From a virus: a stretch of 27,609 nucleotides of DNA. The first letter of the stretch is position 1. Each line of letters opens with the position of its first letter. The translations under genes and the position numbers were made by a program. Positions 20,557 through 27,460 of the stretch are shown in pieces. The stretch covers positions 1-27,609 of the IMG/VR virus record IMGVR_UViG_3300049629_000462; one strand, 5' to 3'. Below the pieces are notes generated by a model. The model was given only the letters and a program-made list of their open reading frames with translations, searched no databases and was not told where the DNA came from.

Positions 20557-20816
20557 TTTCCCGCGTTCTGTACCGCCTTGCCCAACCGGGCAAAGACCGC
20601 GAACAGCACCTCGTCGGCGGCCTGCTGGGCCACCTCGGGGGTGCGTGCCACGGCCCGGATCGCGTTGGCGATGTCGGCCACGGTCGGCTGTTCGCCGCCG
20701 GCAATGCTGCGCTTCTGCACGGAGGCCACCAGCTCGTTCCATTGGATCACGAGCGCGCCCGTGGGAATGGTGACGCGGAACAGCATCGGGTCGTTTTCTT
20801 CGTTCAGGTCGATCAT
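20553..20816 (-). CDS. Tail assembly chaperone (gpG-like)
   Basis: 87 residues. Beta-rich start (PMLFRVTIPTGALVIQWNEL) and helical remainder (VADIANAIRAVARTPEVAQQ, then EVLFAVFARLGKAV). Position directly after the major tail protein and length fit gpG-type chaperones, which coat the tape measure before the tube forms. The last two sense codons, GGA AAC, lie within a GGGAAAC slip site immediately before the TGA, so a fraction of ribosomes continue in the -1 frame. It starts in an ATGA overlap. Confidence 0.85.
   Translation of the reverse strand: MIDLNEENDPMLFRVTIPTGALVIQWNELVASVQKRSIAGGEQPTVADIANAIRAVARTPEVAQQAADEVLFAVFARLGKAVQNAGN
20556..20562 (-). promoter_or_regulatory. -1 frameshift slippery heptamer GGGAAAC
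   Basis: In the frame of the upstream chaperone the bases read G GGA AAC, the X XXY YYZ pattern required for simultaneous tRNA slippage; lambda uses GGGAAAG in the same gene. The zero-frame TGA follows immediately. After the slip, translation resumes at CTG in the -1 frame. Confidence 0.88.
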
Positions 20817-21304
20817 GTGGAGGACGAGGTAGCGAGGACGTTAGTGGACGGGGTCGGGATGGCCTTGAAGGTCAGCCCAAGACGCTGCTCCACGTTGCCG
20901 AAGTTGCTGTGGTTGATGGCATCGCCCATGATCATGCACGTTGCGAACGTGTATGAGGTCTTGCCAGCCGTCAGCGGAAGGATCTTCACCCCAAACGTGC
21001 CGTTGCCGTTGATGAGCAGACGGCCTACCGTAGTGGTGTATTCCGCGCCGCGCTCCCGCACGGCCAAGGCCGTCAGGTTGGCCGCGTCCCACTTGACCAG
21101 GGTGCAGGAGATGACCGCCGTGGTGTTCTGAAGCACCATTTCCTCCGGCACAGCGCCCGAGGCCACGGTCTTGATCTCGTGGACGTTGTCGGTGTAGGTG
21201 ATCTGCGGGAGGCTGTCGTTGTCGGTCAGTCCGAGGTCAACGTAGCCAGCTCCGAGGTTCACCTGGATCTTGGTTGGTCCTGCGACGAAAATTGCGGTAG
21301 CCAT
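20813..21304 (-). CDS. Major tail protein
   Basis: 163 residues, beta-rich with Thr/Ala/Gly-rich strands: 'TKIQVNLGAGYVDLGLTDND', 'PQITYTDNVHEIK', 'EEMVLQNTTAVISCTLVKWD', 'EQRLGLTFKAIPTP'. The 'd.l~~lG.td~~' opening followed by 'PEE~~lg~~~~i~c~L~~~d' is the usual signature of siphovirus tail-tube proteins. It lies between the head-tail connectors and the frameshifted chaperones, as expected. AAGGAAG lies before the start, which overlaps the previous stop (TGATG). Confidence 0.8.
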   Translation of the reverse strand: MATAIFVAGPTKIQVNLGAGYVDLGLTDNDSLPQITYTDNVHEIKTVASGAVPEEMVLQNTTAVISCTLVKWDAANLTALAVRERGAEYTTTVGRLLINGNGTFGVKILPLTAGKTSYTFATCMIMGDAINHSNFGNVEQRLGLTFKAIPTPSTNVLATSSST

Positions 21305-21990
21305 CAGCTTCTTCCTTTCAGGATTCGGGCGAGGCCTAGTCTAATCGACTTTCCGATCTCTCCCCATTCATCGTTGGTCGGAATCATAAACGGTCGCTTG
21401 GGGACGGTCACGCCCTGCCAAGCCATCACGAAGTCCTTGCCGCGCACCAAGCCCTCCTTGGTGGGGTTGTTGCCCGTGGCGTGCGACCGCTTGCCCTTGC
21501 GCGTCAGCGGGATGTAGTTCGGACCGCTAGTCTCAAACCCAAGTTCGTGGAAGATCGCGTGCAGCGGGCCGTACAGGATGATCGAAATGCCGTTGCCGCC
21601 CGTCTGCCCCTTGGCGTTCATCTCTCGCATCATCTGCCCGGTGTCGCGCAGAGGCTTCCCGCCAGCGCGGTAGGACTCGCCCGTCACGAGGTATTCCGTG
21701 ACCGAAGTGGGCTTCGCCACGGTCTTGCCGTTCTTCATCTTGCGCTGCCGCACCACGACCACCGTTCGCGTGGCCTTGATGGCCGCGGAGTCCTTCGGCT
21801 TGCTCGTGGTCCAGTATTCGCCCTTCACGGCCGCCAAGGGCTGCAACGCCGTTTCCCCGCCGCTCTCGTCCCGACCGCGGCTCGTTGCAATGTGCTGCTT
21901 CGCGTAGCGGCCTACGAGGGTGGCAATTCCGTTGACCACCGCGGGGTCGCGCAGCGCCTTGGCAACGCGCTTGCCCCAATCGGAAGCCAT
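21304..21990 (-). CDS. Head-tail joining / virion morphogenesis-like protein
   Basis: 228 residues. The centre has 'SYRAGGKPLRDTGQMMREM', then 'ISIILYGPLHAIFHELGFETSG', and later 'PKRPFMIPTNDEW'. The series 'pL.dTG.l..s', 'Y~~~hn~G' and 'P~R~fl' is the hallmark of HK97-gp10/Mu gpG-like connector proteins; here 'HAIFHELG' and 'KRPFMIP' serve as those blocks. Position between the adaptor and the major tail protein agrees. The N-terminal half is Lys/Arg-rich. Confidence 0.75.
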   Translation of the reverse strand: MASDWGKRVAKALRDPAVVNGIATLVGRYAKQHIATSRGRDESGGETALQPLAAVKGEYWTTSKPKDSAAIKATRTVVVVRQRKMKNGKTVAKPTSVTEYLVTGESYRAGGKPLRDTGQMMREMNAKGQTGGNGISIILYGPLHAIFHELGFETSGPNYIPLTRKGKRSHATGNNPTKEGLVRGKDFVMAWQGVTVPKRPFMIPTNDEWGEIGKSIRLGLARILKGRS

Positions 21991-22484
21991 TAGCCGCCCC
22001 GGTAGATGTTCGGGGCGCGAGGACGGAAGAACGCGCTGCTGCTCACGTTGTTGTACCAGGCGAGGTTGTTGATCGGCACAACGGCCACCTCACACACGCC
22101 GGCATCGGCGGCCTTGGCAACCGCTCCGAAGATCATCTTGCCGTCCCGCAGCGCCTCAAGCATGGCACGGGCCTGGGTCACCCGCGCCTCCACGGCCGGG
22201 GTGATCTTCATGGCGCGGCGCTGGAACAGCATCTCGGTCGCCAAGTCCACCGTCAGCATCACGAGGAGGCCATCATTGGCGGCCGCCAGCGTGTTCAGGT
22301 CGGTGTCCGTGTAGATGTTCCCCACGCGTGCATACGCCTGCACCACGCTGCTGGCGCGTTGCAGGATGGTGTCCACGAGGCAGTTCGCGCCGGGGTTGTT
22401 GCTGCCCGTATCGCTTGAGAGCTGCGCGATGATGTTGGCATCAAGCGATGACTCAAGTTCCGCATAGCCGGCGTACTGTGGCAT
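21990..22484 (-). CDS. Head-tail adaptor (DUF1320 / gp36-like)
   Basis: 164 residues. Helical, with 'YAGYAELESSLDANIIAQL', then 'LVDTILQRASSVVQAYARVGNIYTDTDLNTLAA' and 'LVMLTVDLATEMLFQRRAMK'. The order 'Y.t..dl...l....l..l', 'i~~ai~~As~~ida~l~~Ry', 'l~~~~~dla~~~L~~rr' is that of the DUF1320 connector family, which binds under the portal. AAGGGG lies before the ATG. The C-terminus (AFFRPRAPNIYRGG) is an extended tail. Confidence 0.75.
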   Translation of the reverse strand: MPQYAGYAELESSLDANIIAQLSSDTGSNNPGANCLVDTILQRASSVVQAYARVGNIYTDTDLNTLAAANDGLLVMLTVDLATEMLFQRRAMKITPAVEARVTQARAMLEALRDGKMIFGAVAKAADAGVCEVAVVPINNLAWYNNVSSSAFFRPRAPNIYRGG

Positions 22485-22505
22485 GGTGTCCCCTTATGCG
22501 AACAC

Positions 22506-22537
22506 GGGGGGGCAGGAATCGAAACTCCTGCCCCCCC
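22506..22537 (-). terminator. Strong hairpin downstream of the major capsid gene
   Basis: GGGGGGGCAGGA (22506-22517 on the plus strand) pairs perfectly with TCCTGCCCCCCC (22526-22537) around an 8-base loop, about 20 bases after the capsid-gene stop. There is no T-run on either side, so it is either a weak terminator that lowers expression of connector and tail genes relative to capsid, or an RNA-stabilising 3' end. Confidence 0.65.
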
Positions 22538-22557
22538 ATGACTGTGGCTAGCAAACA

Positions 22558-23598
22558 TCAGCTCGTGACATCAGCAACCAGCACGCCCGACACCGGGGCA
22601 ACCAGTTCCGAGGTGCTGTTGTCGATCACGCGGCCTTCAATGCGACGATCACGCGGATCGTCCCAGTTCTCAACCGTCATGTCTTCGAAGGCGAAGATCT
22701 GACAGGTGGAGAACGAGGTGGAGCCTTCCACGCCAACCAGGCCACCCGGACGGCTCACGAACACGGCCGAGTTGCCGTAGACGAAGGAGCGGGTGGTGCT
22801 GGCAGCACCCTTGCGGGTGGTGACCTTCACGCTGTCATCGACCACGACCTGCACGCCGAACAGGTTCGGCGGGAGGCCGTACTTGGCGAACGTGTCATTA
22901 CCCTGGAGGAAGGGCAGAGCGGCCGGGTAGTTCTTGACGTAGTCACGAACTTCGGTGGTCTGCGAGAGCAGATTGGCAACCGTGGGCGAGATAACGAGCA
23001 TGATGTCGGTCTCACCACGCACCGCGCCGCCCGTGGCGAGCGAGATGCGCTGGAGAGCCGTCTGAATGCCCTTCTGAATCACGTTGGTGCTGGAGGTGGT
23101 CCATGCACCGCCCGAGATCGCATTTCCGGTCGCGTAGTAGTTGCCCGCGGCCGTAAACGCCGTAACCGCCGCGCTGCCCGTGAGGGCGGTCGCGGTACGC
23201 ATGGAGCGAGCCGTCATGGCGAGCTGCGCCTTCGCACGAGCGTGCTGGGCAACAACGTCCCACGCGGCCTGCTTCACGGTCTCGTTCGGGATGTAGAACG
23301 GGTAGGCGTAGCGGGCAGCGGTGAACGACACGAAGTCGTGCTGGTTCATCTTGCCGACCGGACGGTCGTTGCCCAGGGGCCAAGCGAACTCGTTCACATC
23401 AGTCACGCGGACGTTGTCGTCCGAGTCAAGACGGAGGTAGTAGCCCGTCATCTGCTGGGTGGGAACGATCTGCGCGTACTTCGTGATGGGGAAGGTGTTC
23501 ACCGCACGGGTGAATTCAACCTGGAGAGCGCCCGTTGCGAGGGCGTTGGTGGAGGGGACGAACGTATTCAGTCCGCCACCGACGGTCACATAACTCAT
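22558..23598 (-). CDS. Major capsid protein
   Basis: 346 residues, the usual size of a compact HK97-fold subunit. Recognisable parts are an E-loop/A-domain pattern ('TDVNEFAWPLGNDRP', 'YAYPFYIPNETVKQAAWDVVAQHARAKAQLAM'), the long spine helix, 'DIMLVISPTVANLLSQ', and 'FVYGNSAVFVSRPGG' near the end. It begins with VTVGGGLNTFVPST, whose core decapeptide recurs at the protease-scaffold junction. A perfect AAGGAGGT site precedes the start, consistent with high expression. No N-terminal delta domain is present; the scaffold is supplied by the 24033-25541 gene. Confidence 0.85.
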   Translation of the reverse strand: MSYVTVGGGLNTFVPSTNALATGALQVEFTRAVNTFPITKYAQIVPTQQMTGYYLRLDSDDNVRVTDVNEFAWPLGNDRPVGKMNQHDFVSFTAARYAYPFYIPNETVKQAAWDVVAQHARAKAQLAMTARSMRTATALTGSAAVTAFTAAGNYYATGNAISGGAWTTSSTNVIQKGIQTALQRISLATGGAVRGETDIMLVISPTVANLLSQTTEVRDYVKNYPAALPFLQGNDTFAKYGLPPNLFGVQVVVDDSVKVTTRKGAASTTRSFVYGNSAVFVSRPGGLVGVEGSTSFSTCQIFAFEDMTVENWDDPRDRRIEGRVIDNSTSELVAPVSGVLVADVTS

Positions 23599-23624
23599 GG
23601 TAAGACCTCCTTAAGGTCAGGGAA

Positions 23625-24011
23625 TCAGAGCGCCTTGGTGGCGGGGAGACGGTAAGCCCAAAAGATGGTGCTGGCCGCAGCATCTTCAAGAGCAACGAAG
23701 AGCGGAACATTGCCCGAGCCAGCAGCGGTGATCGCCACGCCTGCGGTCGAAGCAATGAGGCCGAGGCCAGCGGTAACGGCGCTTCCGCCGCACTTGAGCT
23801 GCACGCAGTTGGACGGCTGGAGGCTGATCGGGTCGCCCGAAGCCGCGTGGAGCGCGGAGTCGAAACGCTTGGTCGAACCGTCAGCAACGCCGACAACGTA
23901 GTCAGCAGCAGCGGTGGAAGCAAGGCCCGTGAATGCCGTGGTGGACATCTTCACGATGGCGTAGGGGTTGATGTCGCCGCCTGCAACGAGATTGGGGGAG
24001 AACTGAAGCAT
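23625..24011 (-). CDS. Capsid decoration-like protein
   Basis: 128 residues. The pattern 'NPYAIVKMSTTAFTGLASTAAADYVVGVADGST' then 'GDPISLQPSNCVQLKCGGSAVTAGLGLIAS' then 'FVALEDAAASTIFWAYRLP' is that of small capsid-stabilising or decoration proteins (DUF2190-like, 'gi~~g~a~~g~~v~l~~~G~~~v~~ga~it~G'). It lies between scaffold and major capsid genes, the usual place. AAGGA lies ten bases upstream of the ATG. Confidence 0.7.
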   Translation of the reverse strand: MLQFSPNLVAGGDINPYAIVKMSTTAFTGLASTAAADYVVGVADGSTKRFDSALHAASGDPISLQPSNCVQLKCGGSAVTAGLGLIASTAGVAITAAGSGNVPLFVALEDAAASTIFWAYRLPATKAL

Positions 24012-24032
24012 TTCTGTAGTGTCCTTCTGCGA

Positions 24033-24653
24033 TTAACGCTTGATGCGGGAGTTGATGGCCTTGGCGAACTCTTCCGGCTTGCCGGCGAATTCCTTGACCA
24101 ACGAGGAGATGTCGCCACCGCTGACGGTCTTCGGCATGGCCGCACGGCTCATGTCAATCTTCGCACCGATGGGATCACGGGAGAACAGGGAGCGCCACGA
24201 CTCAAGCAGGGCAACCGGATCGCGGCTGGCCTGGAGCTGGGTCATCAGATTGTCGCGCTGCGACTCGGGGATGCGGTAGCCATCCTGCTCGAGAATGTCG
24301 ATCTCGCGGGAGAACTTCTCGCGGCGAATCTCGGCCTCAAGGCGCTCCATGCGGGACTTCAGGCGGGCGTTCTCCGAACGCAGCGAGTAGGTCGAACGGG
24401 CAGCGACCACGGGCATGGCCTCTTCTTCTTCCTCTTCCTCGGGAGCCTCAACGTCATGGCTGCCGATGTCGATGTGAACGCCTTCGTCGCCTTCATTGGC
24501 CTGGAATTCCATGTCTTCCATGGTCTCGGCGGACATCTCGTCCTTCTCGTCCTCGGACTCGTCCTCACCGAACTTCTTCTTCATCATGTCAGCGAGTTCG
24601 CCGATGGCGCACTTCATCGCCTCAAGCTCTTCGCGGTAATCGTTGGATGCCAT
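24033..24653 (-). CDS. Nested scaffold protein from an internal start
   Basis: 206 residues in the same frame as the C-terminal part of the 24033-25541 gene. An ATG at 24653 (MASNDYREELEAMKC) has AAGGAGG eight bases upstream, a better site than the full-length gene possesses. The product is acidic (Glu runs at about residues 85-95), then a coiled coil (SLRSENARLKSRMERLEAEI) and a basic end, typical of scaffolds. Lambda makes its scaffold Nu3 in the same way from within gene C. Confidence 0.7.
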   Translation of the reverse strand: MASNDYREELEAMKCAIGELADMMKKKFGEDESEDEKDEMSAETMEDMEFQANEGDEGVHIDIGSHDVEAPEEEEEEEAMPVVAARSTYSLRSENARLKSRMERLEAEIRREKFSREIDILEQDGYRIPESQRDNLMTQLQASRDPVALLESWRSLFSRDPIGAKIDMSRAAMPKTVSGGDISSLVKEFAGKPEEFAKAINSRIKR

Positions 24654-25541
24654 TGAGGCTTCCTCCTTGGTGGTCGCCGGGACAAAGGTGTTGAGTCCGC
24701 CTCCGACCCCGGCGAGGTCGAAGTTTGACTTGGAACAAGTGATCTTCTTCCCCTCGCGGGCGAAGTGGGTATCGGGCAACGGCCGGCGCGGGGTCTCGCG
24801 GCCCAGCAGGGCCACTTCCGACAGGTGGTTCGATTCAGCCCAAATCTCTGCCGACCGACGCGGGAATGCGTTGGTTGCAATGAGGCTGTCGAAGATGGGC
24901 TTGTTCACCTCCATGTCTCCCACAATGTAACCGATGCCATTGCGTTCTTCGTAATTGATCGAAGGAATTCTGCCAACGGCGCTCTTCGGCTCGTCCCCGT
25001 TCTTCTCGTGCATGACCACGACCTGGGGGAAGGAGCCACGCGCCATGTGGGCGCGGGTGGCGCGGACGATGGACTTCAGGCGCTCGTTGTTGAACCGCTT
25101 CAGCTCCGGGTCGGAATCGCCATCGTCGATGGCGGGGTCGAACGCCATAAACAGCTCCACGCGCTCAATCTTGATCTTCTCGCCGTCATCCTTCACGCTG
25201 TGCGATGCCTTGCTATTCACGGTCTTGTCCTCCTTGCGGTCAAGTTCCTTGCTCTTGCGGTCGGCCCACGCCTTGCCAGCATCGCCGCCCCACAGAAGCC
25301 ACGCGATATACCCGGCAGAATCATTGCCCCAGCCCTCGCCCTTCTTGTCCACCTCGTGGCGGGCAAAGTAGGAGTGCATCCGGCGCACCGTGTCCGGGGA
25401 CAGGTTCTTGCGGTTCTTGATGTCCCGCGCCCGCGCCACGCCAACCTCCGTGCCGCCACGGCCGTGCTTCTCGCGCAGCGTCAGCCCACGCTCGGCGTTG
25501 GCGGCCATCTCCTCCGTAGGCTTCAAGTCAATGTCGCTCAC
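24033..25541 (-). CDS. Prohead protease-scaffold fusion
   Basis: 502 residues from the GTG at 25541 (GTGA overlap with the SGNH gene); a GTG at 25553 is an alternative. Residues about 5-95 are a small domain ('LSPDTVRRMHSYFARHEVDK', then 'SAGYIAWLLWGGDAGKAWA') seen in many phage proteins. Residues about 125-260 resemble XkdF/S78-type prohead proteases: 'FPQVVVMHEKN', 'FPRRSAEIW', 'LSEVALLGRETPRRPLP'; His178 and Ser230 are my catalytic candidates. After the VGGGLNTFVP junction (279-288) comes the acidic, coiled-coil scaffold region. The protease should mature the head and digest the scaffold. Confidence 0.8.
   Translation of the reverse strand: MSDIDLKPTEEMAANAERGLTLREKHGRGGTEVGVARARDIKNRKNLSPDTVRRMHSYFARHEVDKKGEGWGNDSAGYIAWLLWGGDAGKAWADRKSKELDRKEDKTVNSKASHSVKDDGEKIKIERVELFMAFDPAIDDGDSDPELKRFNNERLKSIVRATRAHMARGSFPQVVVMHEKNGDEPKSAVGRIPSINYEERNGIGYIVGDMEVNKPIFDSLIATNAFPRRSAEIWAESNHLSEVALLGRETPRRPLPDTHFAREGKKITCSKSNFDLAGVGGGLNTFVPATTKEEASMASNDYREELEAMKCAIGELADMMKKKFGEDESEDEKDEMSAETMEDMEFQANEGDEGVHIDIGSHDVEAPEEEEEEEAMPVVAARSTYSLRSENARLKSRMERLEAEIRREKFSREIDILEQDGYRIPESQRDNLMTQLQASRDPVALLESWRSLFSRDPIGAKIDMSRAAMPKTVSGGDISSLVKEFAGKPEEFAKAINSRIKR
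24662..24668 (-). promoter_or_regulatory. Internal ribosome-binding site for the nested scaffold
   Basis: AAGGAGG on the minus strand, eight bases before the ATG at 24653, inside the protease-scaffold gene. It encodes Lys-Glu-Glu in the fusion frame and is the strongest Shine-Dalgarno match in that gene. Confidence 0.65.
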
Positions 25542-26917
25542 GCAGTTACCCACAGGGCGTTGATGATTGTGGATGACATCACTTCGTACCCGTTGCTGTT
25601 CGATCCGCTTGGATCGGACAAATGCACATCGCTCGTGGTGTTGTTCTGATAGTACGTCTTGCTGCTCACGCCAATTCCATAGGTGAGAGCGTCATACGGC
25701 ATGAGAGACTTGATGTCCACGACCGTCATGTCCGGATTTTGCTGTGCCATGAGATTTGCAGCAGCACGAACCGCAATCAGGTTTCCAGCGCTTCCGCTGT
25801 TGCTTGTGTCGGCGGAATTTCGCGGCGCACCAACAAACGAAACGATTGCCAAATCTGCCATCGGATACCCAAGAGCTGCCCACGCTGCCTTGTACGTTGT
25901 CCAAATGTTCCGATGAGCCGTGGTCCATGTCGTGGCGGTATCAGCGCCGTTGATCCCGGAATGCGCCACAATCAACACCCGTCCCGTTCCGCCAGCAGCA
26001 ATCTGCCTGGTGCGGATTTCCCGAAGCTGATTCTGAAGCGGTGTATTGCCAATCCCCGTGATCACGCTGGCAATCGTGGTGCTGTCGCCGCCCGAGATGT
26101 AGCCGTGGCTAGTGACAGCCCATCCCTTTCGCTTGCAGTAGATGCTATGAGACAGGATGGCGCACGGACCTGTAGCGGTCGGCCCGCTCCATGATGAATT
26201 GAGATACACGCCCTGCGGCGTGAACGAATACTCGTACGCATTCACGGAATACGAACTGCCAAGCGTCGATTGCGACGGCCCGGTCGCATAAATCGTTCCA
26301 GCGGCAAATGAACGGGTTCGCCCACGGAAGGAACCAGTACCGAAGGTGAACGTGCCATAAACCACGCGGTGAAACAGCTCGAGCAAATTGGAGTTCAGCG
26401 GATGCGCTGCAAACAGTTCGACCGCGTTGTAGTTGTCCGAGTACGTCCCGGAAGCGATGTACGCCCAATCGTCCTTTGCGGGAGGGGAGGCTGTGTATGA
26501 GCCGTAGCGCACCCAATTCGATCCAGGAGTCCACACGGAATACGCCGTCCCTCCACCGGACGTATTTCCGCTAGCGAGGTTTCCGGTTGGATTAGCCAGG
26601 TAGCAGCTGCTCTGCCAACCGCCAAGGGAATACGCCGCGCCGGCTCCGGTCCATCCCGTCATGGTTGGATATACCGAAGTTCCATAGCACGCCCATCCCT
26701 TGTTTTGCATCGCTTGACTGAATCCGTTGTTATATCCATAGGATCCAGCCGTTGCCGACATCGTATTGCTGTCTCCAACAACAATGATGTCCAGGGAATT
26801 CGCGCCCGATGCAAGGTCTGCAAAGAACTGCGAAGGCGCAAGACTTCCATATGTCGCCGTTGCGGGCTGAATCGTGTCTGCGACGTTATAGAGCGGCCTT
26901 GTCCTTATCGCTCGCAT
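25538..26917 (-). CDS. SGNH/GDSL-type hydrolase in the head module
   Basis: 459 residues. Block I is IIVVGDSNTM (Gly48-Asp49-Ser50-Asn51, Ser50 as nucleophile). A block III-like RVLIVAHSGINGAD carries Asn323. A block V-like SDVHLSD carries Asp430 and His432, two residues apart rather than the usual three. These blocks define SGNH esterases, including carbohydrate deacetylases. The region between 60 and 290 is Ser/Thr/Gly/Tyr-rich and virion-like. It lies between two structural genes, so it may be a virion-bound esterase acting on host surface glycans. AAAGGA precedes the ATG. Confidence 0.75.
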   Translation of the reverse strand: MRAIRTRPLYNVADTIQPATATYGSLAPSQFFADLASGANSLDIIVVGDSNTMSATAGSYGYNNGFSQAMQNKGWACYGTSVYPTMTGWTGAGAAYSLGGWQSSCYLANPTGNLASGNTSGGGTAYSVWTPGSNWVRYGSYTASPPAKDDWAYIASGTYSDNYNAVELFAAHPLNSNLLELFHRVVYGTFTFGTGSFRGRTRSFAAGTIYATGPSQSTLGSSYSVNAYEYSFTPQGVYLNSSWSGPTATGPCAILSHSIYCKRKGWAVTSHGYISGGDSTTIASVITGIGNTPLQNQLREIRTRQIAAGGTGRVLIVAHSGINGADTATTWTTAHRNIWTTYKAAWAALGYPMADLAIVSFVGAPRNSADTSNSGSAGNLIAVRAAANLMAQQNPDMTVVDIKSLMPYDALTYGIGVSSKTYYQNNTTSDVHLSDPSGSNSNGYEVMSSTIINALWVTA

Positions 26918-26932
26918 CGGTTGTCCTTTCGG

Positions 26933-27460
26933 TCAGAGGATCGCCCACAGCACGCCCATCGTCACGCCGCTGCCCGATGACACCTTGAAGTCAACGGTGA
27001 CAAGCTGGCAACCGATGGCATCCACAACCACGGACGCAAGTTCCGTGGACGATGCGGAGAGAGCAGTAGGCGAGAACGTCAACGCGGCGGGTTGTCCAAC
27101 ATTCTGCGAGACACCGCTGAAAAAGTTCCGCGAAGTGCCATCAATCGTCCCGGACGGGACCGTACCCGTGGTAAAGGTCGGGCTAAAGTCGGCAAGCACC
27201 GTCGGGACGTACAGGAAGTTCGGGGTCGCGGTCTGATAGTAACGCCGCCAGCCGACCACGCGGAAACCGGGCGCACCGCTTGACTGCGAGGTGTACGGGG
27301 TGATGTGAATGAGATTCGGGGCATCGACCGCGTTGTCCTGAAAGATGACGTTCGTGGTCGGAGAAGTCGTGGTCGGAGCCACGGCCGTATAGGTCGTGTT
27401 GGACAGGCTGCCGATCTCAAGCTTGCCGTAGTTGTCCTGCGTGGTGTTGATGACGGGCAT
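26933..27460 (-). CDS. Small beta-rich structural protein
   Basis: 175 residues, Thr/Ser-rich and beta-rich: 'TTYTAVAPTTTSPTTNVIFQD', 'GFRVVGWRRYYQTATPNFLYVPTVLADFSPTF', ending 'TVDFKVSSGSGVTMGVLWAIL'. Composition and place between head genes suggest a head fibre, decoration or head-exterior protein. GAGGAGAA lies six bases before the ATG, which overlaps the preceding stop. No family recognised. Confidence 0.6.
   Translation of the reverse strand: MPVINTTQDNYGKLEIGSLSNTTYTAVAPTTTSPTTNVIFQDNAVDAPNLIHITPYTSQSSGAPGFRVVGWRRYYQTATPNFLYVPTVLADFSPTFTTGTVPSGTIDGTSRNFFSGVSQNVGQPAALTFSPTALSASSTELASVVVDAIGCQLVTVDFKVSSGSGVTMGVLWAIL

Noticed and set aside
20302-20742. 146-residue stand-alone minus-strand gene
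   Set aside because: The first 60 residues are an Arg/Gly-rich shadow of the upstream chaperone; only the part after the slip site looks like protein, which fits frameshifting rather than independent initiation.
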